Assembly (NCBI GenBank): GCA_017960525.1
Contig: JAGCZA010000079.1
Span: forward strand, 100,513 to 164,512
Direction: 5' to 3'
DNA length: 64,000 nt
Source: Prevotella sp.
GTDB taxonomy: Bacteria > Bacteroidota > Bacteroidia > Bacteroidales > Bacteroidaceae
The notes below the pieces were generated by a model. That model worked only from the letters and a program-made list of their open reading frames with translations, ran no database searches and was not told the DNA's origin. Positions 8,649-16,325 of the stretch are shown piece by piece (position 1 is the stretch's first letter; each line of letters opens with the position of its first letter). The translations under genes and the position numbers were made by a program.

Positions 8649-9872
8649 ATGAAGATTCCCTTTTCCCCTCCGTATATCGACGACAGCGTGGTGGCCGAAG
8701 TGACCGACGCGTTGCGCTCGGGCTGGATTACCACCGGTCCGAAGGTGAAAGCTCTTGAAGAAGAAATCCGTCAGTTGTCGGGTGCCCAGAGCGTGCTCTG
8801 TGTCAATTCGTGGACGACAGGCGCCATTATGACGCTGCGCTGGCTGGGCGTAGGGCCGACTGACGAGGTCATCATCCCTGCCTACACCTATTGTGCAACG
8901 GCGCTGGCCGTCATCTGGGCGGGAGCCAAGCCCGTAATGGTCGATTGCGGGCCAGATTTCAATATCTCTGTGGATGCCATCCGGCAGGCCATCACCCCCC
9001 AGACGAAAGCCATCATCCCTGTGGACATTGCCGGCTGGCCCTGCGACTACGCGGCCATTATGCAATTGGTCCAGGAGCCGGAGGTGGTGAAATTGTTCAA
9101 GCCCACATCGCCCATCATGGAGCGTATGGGGCGCATCACCGTTATCAACGATTCGGCCCACAGCATCGGTTCGCGCTTTGGCGGGCGGTTCTCAGGCTCG
9201 GAGACCGATATTGCCATCTTCTCCCTCCATGCCGTGAAAAACGTGACCACCGCAGAGGGCGGAGCCATCTGCCTGAATATGCCGGAGCCTTTCGACAACC
9301 AGCAGTTATACAAGGACTTGCGCCTGATGTCGCTCAACTGCCAGACCAAGGATGCCTTTACCAAGAGCAAGGCCGGCGGCTGGCGCTACGACATTGTGGG
9401 CAAGGGTATGAAAGCCAATATGGCCGACGTGAACGCTGCCATCGGTCTGGCCCAGATACGCCAGTACGGCCAGATGCTGGAGCGGCGCAAGCAGATATTC
9501 CAAGCCTACGACGAGGGCTTCTCCCGTTGCCCGTGGGCCATTCTGCCCCCTTCCAAGGAGTCGGGCCGCGAGAGCAGTTATCATGTCTATGCCTTGCGCG
9601 TCAAGGGTGTCAGCGAAGAACAGCGTGATGCCATCATCGACGAGATTTCCCGTCATGATGTGGCCGTGAATGTGCACTTCACGCCCCTGCCTATGCTGAC
9701 GCTGTTCCGCCAGATGGGCTACAGCATCGACGACTATCCCCAGTCATTCGAGAACTACCACCACGAAATATCGCTCCCCTGCTACCCCCAACTCACCGAT
9801 GAGCAGGTGGCATCTGTCGTCCAGACCGTGGCAGAAGCATACAATGTCGTTATGGGAAAGGGAGGGAAATGA
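8649..9872 (+). CDS. DegT/DnrJ/EryC1/StrS-family PLP-dependent sugar aminotransferase
   Basis: Probably transfers an amino group to a nucleotide keto-sugar for surface glycan synthesis. The 407-residue protein begins MKIPFSPPYIDDSVVAEV, then ALRSGWITTGPKVKALEEEI, the substrate-loop segment NSWTTGAIMTLRWLGVGPTDEVIIP and the PLP lysine Lys197 in SLHAVKNVTTAEGGAI. The C-terminal half has VNVHFTPLPML, as in this family. The frame is open further upstream (8469), but that part runs through repeats and the promoter, so ATG 8649 is chosen. It overlaps the next gene by 4 bases (ATGA), indicating coupling. The sugar substrate is unknown. Confidence 0.93.
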   Translation: MKIPFSPPYIDDSVVAEVTDALRSGWITTGPKVKALEEEIRQLSGAQSVLCVNSWTTGAIMTLRWLGVGPTDEVIIPAYTYCATALAVIWAGAKPVMVDCGPDFNISVDAIRQAITPQTKAIIPVDIAGWPCDYAAIMQLVQEPEVVKLFKPTSPIMERMGRITVINDSAHSIGSRFGGRFSGSETDIAIFSLHAVKNVTTAEGGAICLNMPEPFDNQQLYKDLRLMSLNCQTKDAFTKSKAGGWRYDIVGKGMKANMADVNAAIGLAQIRQYGQMLERRKQIFQAYDEGFSRCPWAILPPSKESGRESSYHVYALRVKGVSEEQRDAIIDEISRHDVAVNVHFTPLPMLTLFRQMGYSIDDYPQSFENYHHEISLPCYPQLTDEQVASVVQTVAEAYNVVMGKGGK

Positions 9873-10624
9873 GCAAAATTTCGGTAGTCATCAACACCTA
9901 CAATGCCCGACAGCACTTAGAGAAAGTGCTCGAGTCGGTGAAAGGTTTCGACGAGGTGGTGGTCTGCGACATGGAGAGCACAGACGACACCCGCGAGATT
10001 GCCGCCCGCTATGGCTGCAAGATAGTGACCTTCCCCAAAGCCGACCATAAGAGTGCCGAACCGGCACGCACGTTTGCCATACAGTCGGCAAGTTGCAAGT
10101 GGGTGCTGGTGGTCGATGCCGACGAGATTGTCACCCCTGAACTGCGCACCGTGCTCTACGAGAAAATCAAAGAACCCGACTGCCCCGCTGGTTACTACAT
10201 TCCCCGCCAGAATATGTTCATGAGCATGTTTGTGCGCGACTTCCACTTCGACTACCAATTGCGCTTTTTCATCCGCGAAGGCACGGAATGGCCGCCCTAC
10301 GTCCATACTTTCCCTAAGGTGCAGGGCCGAGTGGAGCGGCTGAAAGCCAGTCGCGACGCCCGCCTGCTCCATCTGATGGACGAGACGATGCACGAGTATA
10401 TAGAGAAGATGAACCAGTACACCGACAACGAGGTGGAGAAGAAGCGCGAGAAAGGCTATGGCGCAGGCGCCCTGCTGTGGCGCCCCCTGTGGCGGTTCTT
10501 CAAGAATTACGTCATGGACGGCGGCTTCCGTATGGGCACACGCGGTCTCATCCGCTCGTTCTTTGCTGCCTACTACCAGTTCGTACTGGTGTCGAAAATC
10601 ATTGAGAAACGTTATCGCGACTGA
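9869..10624 (+). CDS. Family 2 glycosyltransferase (WaaE/KdtX-like)
   Basis: Cytoplasmic GT-A glycosyltransferase, likely adding a sugar to a lipooligosaccharide core or similar glycan. The 251-residue protein starts KISVVINTYNARQHLEKVLESVKGFDEV, with CDMESTDDT and the metal-binding WVLVVDADEIV. The central FHFDYQLRFFIREG and the C-terminal RGLIRSFFAAYYQFVLVSKI resemble WaaE-type enzymes. It starts in an ATGA overlap with the aminotransferase gene. Its 3' end overlaps the convergent LicD gene by 26 bases. Confidence 0.92.
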   Translation: MSKISVVINTYNARQHLEKVLESVKGFDEVVVCDMESTDDTREIAARYGCKIVTFPKADHKSAEPARTFAIQSASCKWVLVVDADEIVTPELRTVLYEKIKEPDCPAGYYIPRQNMFMSMFVRDFHFDYQLRFFIREGTEWPPYVHTFPKVQGRVERLKASRDARLLHLMDETMHEYIEKMNQYTDNEVEKKREKGYGAGALLWRPLWRFFKNYVMDGGFRMGTRGLIRSFFAAYYQFVLVSKIIEKRYRD

Positions 10625-11447
10625 CAAACGAGCGTTGGTCGTGATATTTTTTGTATGGCAGATTGTAGTCCAAGAAGAAGAAATTGTGCTGCCGCTGTCC
10701 GTCGTGTGGCGGAATGACCATATAGTCGCCATACTTCTGGCGCAGGTATTTGTCGGCCTGCTCTACGCCCATCACCTGGTGTCTCTCGAACTCTACCGGC
10801 TGCGGCGTTCCCAGTATGTCCTTGGTGATAATGCCCTTCATTCCGTCGTCGTAGTCGAGCACATAGTTGGCGCTGCTATAGTCGTAGGCCAGATAGGCGG
10901 CCCGCATCTGTTTGCGCGCCCATTTCTGGGTGAACAGCCTCTGGATGAGCAGTATGGGCCATGAACTGGGGCCGTGCCCGTGTTTGTAGGGGTCGCGGTG
11001 GAGGAAATAGAGCAGCTTGTCGGTGGCCTTGTAACGGGCCACGGCTATCCGTTGCATCAGCTTGTTTCCAGAAATGCCGTCGATGGGAAAGACGTCGATG
11101 TAGATGCCGCCCACGTAGTCGCTGTGCTCGCGCTCAATCAGGGTGGTGCTGCTGTCCACAATCTTTCCAAAGCCGCCAGGATAGTTCTCGTCGGTCTCTA
11201 AGCTCAGGGCTTCCAACGGCTCTGGCAGCCATTCTCGGGCGTGGGCCATCAGGCGGTCGTAGTCGGGCCTGGGCATACAGATGTCCATATCGTCATCCCA
11301 GGGGATGAAACCCTTGTGGCGTACGGCTCCCAGCATGGTGCCGGCCCAGCAGTAGTAACGCAGATTGTGCTCACGGCAGACCCTGTCTACCGAAAGCAGA
11401 ATCTGCAGGATGTGACTGTGCAATACATCGATGTCGTAGCTTGCCAT
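10599..11447 (-). CDS. LicD-family phosphotransferase
   Basis: LicD proteins transfer a phosphorylated group (phosphocholine in Haemophilus and pneumococcus) or act as fukutin-like transferases on surface glycans. The 282-residue protein shows the family signature CWAGTMLGAVRHKGFIPWDD followed by DMDICMPRPDYDRLM, with Asp residues expected to bind metal, and YVGGIYIDVFPIDGISGN. It has its own promoter and is transcribed toward the preceding GT2 gene, overlapping its end by 26 bases. No choline uptake or activation genes are nearby, so the donor group is unknown. Confidence 0.92.
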   Translation of the reverse strand: MASYDIDVLHSHILQILLSVDRVCREHNLRYYCWAGTMLGAVRHKGFIPWDDDMDICMPRPDYDRLMAHAREWLPEPLEALSLETDENYPGGFGKIVDSSTTLIEREHSDYVGGIYIDVFPIDGISGNKLMQRIAVARYKATDKLLYFLHRDPYKHGHGPSSWPILLIQRLFTQKWARKQMRAAYLAYDYSSANYVLDYDDGMKGIITKDILGTPQPVEFERHQVMGVEQADKYLRQKYGDYMVIPPHDGQRQHNFFFLDYNLPYKKYHDQRSFVSRDNVSQ

Positions 11448-11476
11448 GTGTCTCTTTTGTAGTGTTTATGGAAGGC

Positions 11477-11507
11477 CAAAGGTAGCACAAAAAAGTGAAA
11501 TGGCAAA
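11477..11507 (-). promoter_or_regulatory. Promoter of the licD-family gene
   Basis: Minus-strand -33 TTTG (11504-11507), a 19-base spacer and -7 TACCTTTG (11477-11484), about 30 bases upstream of the ATG at 11447. Confidence 0.78.
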
Positions 11508-11522
11508 ATAAAATGATTTTTA

Positions 11523-11554
11523 TTTGCAGAATAGACATTATTTTATTACTTTTG
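11523..11554 (+). promoter_or_regulatory. Promoter of the GT4 gene, giving a near-leaderless mRNA
   Basis: -33 TTTG (11523-11526), a 20-base spacer and -7 TACTTTTG (11547-11554). The ATG at 11564 starts only 9 bases after the -7 element, so the transcript would have almost no leader. Confidence 0.78.
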
Positions 11555-11563
11555 CAAATCATT

Positions 11564-12667
11564 ATGACTCAGAACAAGAAAATTTTCCACATTGTCAGCA
11601 ACAAGGAGTGGGGTGGCGGCGAGCAGTATGTCTATGACTTAAGTCAGCGCCAGAAAGCCGATGGCATCGAGGTCAGCATTTTCTGCAAGCCTGTAGATGC
11701 CATCGTAGGCAGATACGAGGCGGCAGGCCTCAAGGTGATGCCGATGTCGCTTGGCGGAGCACTCGACGTGGGCAGCGCATGGCGGATGGCCGCCGTCTTG
11801 AAGCAGGCCGGGCCTTGTGCCGTCCATGCCCATAACTTCAAGGATGCCTTTACGGCCTGCTATGCACGGAAACTGTCGGGGGCCAAAGAGGTGCGTGTCG
11901 TGATGTGCCGCCATCTGACGCGCAAAGGCAAGAACACGCTGCTCTATCGGTGGCTGTATGGCCAGTTGGACTGTCTGTGCTTTGACTCGGAACTGTCGAA
12001 GCAGGAATTTCTGAGCACCTCCCCCTCAATAGACCCGCAGAAGATGGCCATCGTTCATACCAGTATCGTCGTGCCGGAGAAGGTGGAGCCAGTTTCCCTC
12101 AGGGATGAGTTGGGTATTGCCGACGACTGCGTGGTGGCTATGTTTCATGGCAGGCTCGATGCCGAGAAGGGACTGGACGGCCTGCTGGAGGCGGTGGCGC
12201 AACTAAGTGAGAAACCGTTCCGCCTTGTGTTGGTCGGCAGAGGCTCCGACGAATATACTGCTCATCTGCAGCAGCGGGTGAAAGACCTTCATATAGCTGA
12301 GAAAGTGGTCTTCGCTGGCTTCCGCCATCCCGTGCTGCCATACGTCGCCGCTGCCGATTTCGGCATCCTTGCCTCGACGGTGAAGGAGGGCTGTCCGCTT
12401 TCGCCCCAGGAGTATATGTCGCAGGGGCATCCTGTAGTGGTGACCAACAACGGCGGGCAGCGCGAGTATGTGGAAGATGGGCGCAATGGGCTGCTCGTGC
12501 CTCCGGGCGATGTGCAGGCCTTGGCTCAGGCCATTGGCAGACTCGTCGACAATGATGCCTTGCGTGGTGAACTGGGCCGTCAGGCAAAGGCCGACTTTGA
12601 CGACCATTTGAACTATGAGCACTATTATACACAGATAAAGTCCATTTACGAAAGGCAGAAACTATGA
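11564..12667 (+). CDS. Family 4 glycosyltransferase
   Basis: GT-B fold retaining glycosyltransferase, likely for lipopolysaccharide or surface glycan assembly. The 367-residue protein has the N-terminal acceptor loop FHIVSNKEWGGGEQYVYDLS, the donor-domain start VAMFHGRLDAEKGLDGLLEA, RLVLVGRGSDEY and the EX7E motif Glu-Gly-Cys-Pro-Leu-Ser-Pro-Gln-Glu in STVKEGCPLSPQEYMSQGHP. The frame extends to an ATG at 11495, but that lies upstream of the promoter's -7 element; ATG 11564 gives the normal family N-terminus. It overlaps the acyltransferase gene by ATGA. Confidence 0.93.
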   Translation: MTQNKKIFHIVSNKEWGGGEQYVYDLSQRQKADGIEVSIFCKPVDAIVGRYEAAGLKVMPMSLGGALDVGSAWRMAAVLKQAGPCAVHAHNFKDAFTACYARKLSGAKEVRVVMCRHLTRKGKNTLLYRWLYGQLDCLCFDSELSKQEFLSTSPSIDPQKMAIVHTSIVVPEKVEPVSLRDELGIADDCVVAMFHGRLDAEKGLDGLLEAVAQLSEKPFRLVLVGRGSDEYTAHLQQRVKDLHIAEKVVFAGFRHPVLPYVAAADFGILASTVKEGCPLSPQEYMSQGHPVVVTNNGGQREYVEDGRNGLLVPPGDVQALAQAIGRLVDNDALRGELGRQAKADFDDHLNYEHYYTQIKSIYERQKL

Positions 12668-13605
12668 ACAAGTTTCTCTACTACCTGTTTTACGGCTTGT
12701 GGTATTTGCTCTCGCTCTTGCCGCTATGCGTTCACTATTTGTTGAGCGACTGCATCTACGTGATTATCTACAAGCTGTTGGGCTATCGCGTAGGCATTGT
12801 GCGTGACAATCTGAAGAGCTCCTTCCCGGAAAAGGACGCAGACGAGCTGAGGTCGATAGAGCGGCGCTTCTACCATCGGTTGTGCGACTATTTCGTGGAG
12901 ACGGTGAAGACGATGACCATGAGCCGGAAACAGATGCGCAGACACATGGTGTTCAAGGGAACCGACTTGGTGAACAAGTGTGTGGAAGAAGGGCAGTCGT
13001 GTGCCGTCTATCTGGGGCATACGTTCAACTGGGAGTGGGTCACCTCGCTCCCGCTATGGGTGTCGGAAAAAGCACAATGCGGACAGCTGTACCACGCGCT
13101 GGAGAATCCCGTCTTCGACCGCCTGCTGCTCAAGCAAAGAGAGCGCTGGGGGGCAGAGTGCATCGCCTTGGTTGATATTCTCCGAAAGACGATTGAGTAC
13201 AAACGTAAGCAGCAGGCCACCGTTTTGGGCTATATAGGCGACCAGGTGCCTCATTGGAACAACATACACCACTGGTGCTGGTTCCTGAACCACGATACGC
13301 CCGTGATGACGGGCACCGAGCGCATTGCCCTGAAAAACCGACAGGCCTTGTTCTTTTTGGAGGTGAGTCAGGTCAGGCGCGGCTATTACGAGGCTGAGTT
13401 CAAGCTGATTACCCGCAAGCCGGAAGAGTTGAAAGAGTTTGAAGCCACCGACATTTATCATCAGATGTTGGAGGCCAGCATACGCCGTCAGCCGGAGCTT
13501 TGGCTCTGGAGCCACAACCGATGGAAGCGCACCCGTGAGGAGTTTGACCGACGGTTCCAGGTGGTCGACGGCAAAGTCGTACCAAGGGAAGGAGTAGAAG
13601 AATGA
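12664..13605 (+). CDS. LpxL/HtrB-family lysophospholipid or lipid A acyltransferase
   Basis: Inner-membrane acyltransferase expected to add a secondary acyl chain to lipid A or a related lipid. The 313-residue protein has an N-terminal membrane helix (YLFYGLWYLLSLLPLCVHYL), the family segment GIVRDNLKSSFPEK, and the HX4(D/E) catalytic motif in YLGHTFNWEW. Later GYIGDQVPHWNN and FFLEVSQVRRGYYEAEF match the family. It is coupled by 4-base ATGA overlaps at both ends, inside the glycan operon, which fits a role in lipooligosaccharide building. Confidence 0.9.
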   Translation: MNKFLYYLFYGLWYLLSLLPLCVHYLLSDCIYVIIYKLLGYRVGIVRDNLKSSFPEKDADELRSIERRFYHRLCDYFVETVKTMTMSRKQMRRHMVFKGTDLVNKCVEEGQSCAVYLGHTFNWEWVTSLPLWVSEKAQCGQLYHALENPVFDRLLLKQRERWGAECIALVDILRKTIEYKRKQQATVLGYIGDQVPHWNNIHHWCWFLNHDTPVMTGTERIALKNRQALFFLEVSQVRRGYYEAEFKLITRKPEELKEFEATDIYHQMLEASIRRQPELWLWSHNRWKRTREEFDRRFQVVDGKVVPREGVEE

Positions 13606-14417
13606 TTTTTGCACACGACAAAGGACGCCTATGCAACAATATCCTGCAGTATGGGCACGTCTATGCTTGGGGGCGTGAGCATGGAAGGGCTACTATGTCT
13701 ATGCGTTTCGCCTATAAGTACCGCTATTTCAAGATCTGCCATACGGCACGCCACAATTTCATTTTCTACGTGATGGCCAAATACGGGGCCAAATGGGGAC
13801 TGATTCCTGTGGTTAGGTTTGACGAGCCCGATGCCGACTATAGCCGGGAGGAGCAGATGATGGCAGAACGTAGAAACGTCGTCGCAGAGGGTTGGTATGC
13901 CCGCTGGTACGACCTCTTCTTGAAATACAAACAAGAGATTGTCAGTCTTTTTGCTTTCGATGAGAAGGTGATGGTGCGTCCTGAAACCCTTATGGAAAAG
14001 CAGCCGAAGACAGACCTCAAGCTTGGTATGCATATCCGCCGAGGCGATTACAAGGAGTTCTACGACGGACGCTTCTTCTATTCTGACCAGCAGTACATCA
14101 GCCTCATCAGGCAGTTCTTGGCCTTGCACCCTCAACAGTCGGTGCAAATCTTCATCTGTGGCAGTGAGCGAAGTCTTGACCGGAATGCATACAAAGCTGC
14201 TTTCCCTGAACATAACGTTTTGTTCCCTCAAGGCAATCCTGGCGAAGACCTTTATCTGCTGTCACGGTGCGACTATCTGATAGGGCCGCCGAGCACTTTC
14301 TCGTTGGTGGCCTCTATGTATCGCGACGTGCCGCTCTACTGGGTAGAAGATGCTGACAAACCGCTCTGTGGCGAGTCTTTCAAGCAATTTGACTATCTGT
14401 TCCAACACATTTATTAA
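13602..14417 (+). CDS. GT11-like alpha-1,2-fucosyltransferase
   Basis: Probably transfers fucose from GDP-fucose to a surface glycan. The 271-residue protein has the first family motif as GRLCNNILQYGHVYA, the donor-binding HxRRGD motif in LGMHIRRGDYKEFYDG, FICGSERSLDRN and the late motif LIGPPSTFSLVASMY, equivalent to the usual NSTFSWWAA. The first motif departs from the common GGLGNQMFQYA, so another sugar is possible. The start is in an ATGA overlap with the acyltransferase gene; the next glycosyltransferase follows after 11 bases. Confidence 0.85.
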   Translation: MIFAHDKGRLCNNILQYGHVYAWGREHGRATMSMRFAYKYRYFKICHTARHNFIFYVMAKYGAKWGLIPVVRFDEPDADYSREEQMMAERRNVVAEGWYARWYDLFLKYKQEIVSLFAFDEKVMVRPETLMEKQPKTDLKLGMHIRRGDYKEFYDGRFFYSDQQYISLIRQFLALHPQQSVQIFICGSERSLDRNAYKAAFPEHNVLFPQGNPGEDLYLLSRCDYLIGPPSTFSLVASMYRDVPLYWVEDADKPLCGESFKQFDYLFQHIY

Positions 14418-14428
14418 CCCTAAGACCC

Positions 14429-15289
14429 ATGAATCTGCTTTATATCGTTTTTGGCGACAATTTGAGCTATCATCTCGAGGCCTATCTCTCCATCCGCTCC
14501 TTCCAGAAGCAGCTCACAGAGTCCGACCGCATCTTTGTGCTCACCACCAAGCCTGAGTATTACCGTCACGCCCATGTGGACATTCTGCCTATTCCCGAAC
14601 AGCAGATTGAGGAGTGGCAGGGGCGTCATCATTTCTTTTTCCGCGTGAAGATTATGGCGCTCGACTATCTGCAACAGCGCTATCCCGACGAGCATTTACT
14701 ATATCTGGACAGCGACACATTTCTCTATGGCAGTCTGGAGACCCTGCGACAGCGGCTGGATGAGGGAAAGGGGCTGATGCACCAGCGGGAGGGGCATCCG
14801 TCGAAGATGAAGGGTGGGTCGCTCAAGATGTGGAAGCGGGTGGCTGGACACACCTACGGAGGGGTCACTTTGAGTGAAAACCACGATATGTGGAATGCCG
14901 GCGTGACGGGTATTCCCGCTGGCAGGGCAAGGCAGACTATCGACACGTCGTTGGCCATCTGCGACGGTATGCTCGACGACGGGGCCAAGACATTTATACT
15001 CGAACAATACAGCTCGTCGGTGTCGATGGCTGAGAACACCCAGCTCTGTGAGGCTGCCGACCACATAGGCCACTACTGGGGCAACAAGGCAGAGTGGGAG
15101 AAACTGTCGGGCGACCTGCTGCTCAGGGCCTATATGAAGGAGAGCTCGTTGGATGAGGAACTGGAGGCCGTCACCGACGGGCTGTTACGTTCCTTGCCCA
15201 TCTACGTGCACAAGCGGAGCACGGCAGAGAAACTGCACAAGCAGATAGACCGGCTTTTCCCTAAGAACGACTTCAGGTATATTCCATAG
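14429..15289 (+). CDS. Glycosyltransferase of the GT-A type (GT8-like)
   Basis: Nucleotide-diphospho-sugar transferase, last gene of the plus-strand glycan operon. The 286-residue protein begins MNLLYIVFGDNLSYHLEAYL, has HHFFFRVKIMALDYL, and the DxD metal site in LLYLDSDTFLYGSL near residue 95. HDMWNAGVTGIPAG matches the acceptor region of such enzymes. The exact family is not certain from motifs alone. It ends one base before the convergent 15291-16319 gene. Confidence 0.82.
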   Translation: MNLLYIVFGDNLSYHLEAYLSIRSFQKQLTESDRIFVLTTKPEYYRHAHVDILPIPEQQIEEWQGRHHFFFRVKIMALDYLQQRYPDEHLLYLDSDTFLYGSLETLRQRLDEGKGLMHQREGHPSKMKGGSLKMWKRVAGHTYGGVTLSENHDMWNAGVTGIPAGRARQTIDTSLAICDGMLDDGAKTFILEQYSSSVSMAENTQLCEAADHIGHYWGNKAEWEKLSGDLLLRAYMKESSLDEELEAVTDGLLRSLPIYVHKRSTAEKLHKQIDRLFPKNDFRYIP

Positions 15290-15290
15290 T

Positions 15291-16319
15291 TCAGAACCTG
15301 ATGTGCTGAAAGGGCACATTGCCTATCTGGGCGGCACGGCGGGGGAAACCGCTATTGTACATTTTGCCTGTTTGAAGAAGGAAAGCCTTTTGGGCCCGGC
15401 TAATCATAAGGAGGTCGACAAACGACTTCAGGTTCATTTCAAACGGTATGTCGGTGGCCCAGTCAATATGGGTCAATTTGCCTGGCACCACATAGACATA
15501 GTCAAGCTGGCTGGCTGCATAATCGATAAATGTGCTGCTGTCAGACGTAACTAAGATGCGTTTCTTCACCTTCATCTTTGTATGGATATGGGCTATCTGT
15601 TCCACACAGCGGTCCATCAACAGCTTGCGTTCTGCCTCTGGAAGCACATCGTAGTTGTCCTCCTTGAAATCGCCCAACAGCTGTTGGAAGCGTAGCGTGA
15701 CGGCAAAGTATTCCTTACCGGCAAGAGGCTGCATGGCCTTGTCGAGAGCAGTTTCCAGGGCTTCGGAGGGGCGGAACAGTTCGTTGAAGCATTGTTGGAA
15801 CGTGTTGCCAGATCTTGTCAGCCAGGCATTTGTGTAGATGTGGAGCTGGCGCTTCATACCCTTGATACGTTTCTTGAACCATTGCTCCTGGAACCACCGT
15901 TCCACGTGGGTTGCGTTGCTGCCGCAGAACATGGCTTCGGCATCGTTGTTGTTGAAGCAGAGGTCGGCTTCGCTGATGCGCCAATCATGCAGGTTGGGCA
16001 CGAGATAGTCGATGAGCGGGAACGGATGGACAAAGAAGATGCGGAAGTCACGGTTATACATACGGCTCACGTAGTAGGCCGAAATGATGCCCCGAAGACG
16101 GTCGGCCAGTCCGCCGTGCTTCAACTTCCCGTCAATCATAGCCACCACTATGGGACGCTCGTTGGTAGCCCTTGGCGCGTCGGCGGTATAGTATTGGGCC
16201 AGGTTTTCCCTTACCTCTCGGCGCCATTTGCCTCTCTGCTTGAACAGGTTCTGGAACACGTTTTGTATTTCCTTCCCCGTGCGGTGGACAATGCCTTCCT
16301 TTCCTGTAATGAGTATCAT
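15291..16319 (-). CDS. Putative glycosyltransferase with a fucosyltransferase-like N-terminal motif
   Basis: The 342-residue protein has DGKLKHGGLADRLRGIISAY followed by YVSRMYNRDFRIFFVHPF, which resembles the GGxxxRxxG start of GT-B fucosyltransferases (NodZ/O-fucosyltransferase type). KKRILVTSDSSTFIDYA and LMISRAQKAFLLQTGKMYNSGFPRRAAQIG resemble the donor-site half. No signal peptide is seen. It is the last gene of the minus-strand run and follows the 649-residue LtaS-like gene after 6 bases. The assignment is inference from these motifs; another sugar transferase is possible. Confidence 0.65.
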   Translation of the reverse strand: MILITGKEGIVHRTGKEIQNVFQNLFKQRGKWRREVRENLAQYYTADAPRATNERPIVVAMIDGKLKHGGLADRLRGIISAYYVSRMYNRDFRIFFVHPFPLIDYLVPNLHDWRISEADLCFNNNDAEAMFCGSNATHVERWFQEQWFKKRIKGMKRQLHIYTNAWLTRSGNTFQQCFNELFRPSEALETALDKAMQPLAGKEYFAVTLRFQQLLGDFKEDNYDVLPEAERKLLMDRCVEQIAHIHTKMKVKKRILVTSDSSTFIDYAASQLDYVYVVPGKLTHIDWATDIPFEMNLKSFVDLLMISRAQKAFLLQTGKMYNSGFPRRAAQIGNVPFQHIRF

Positions 16320-16325
16320 AACCGT

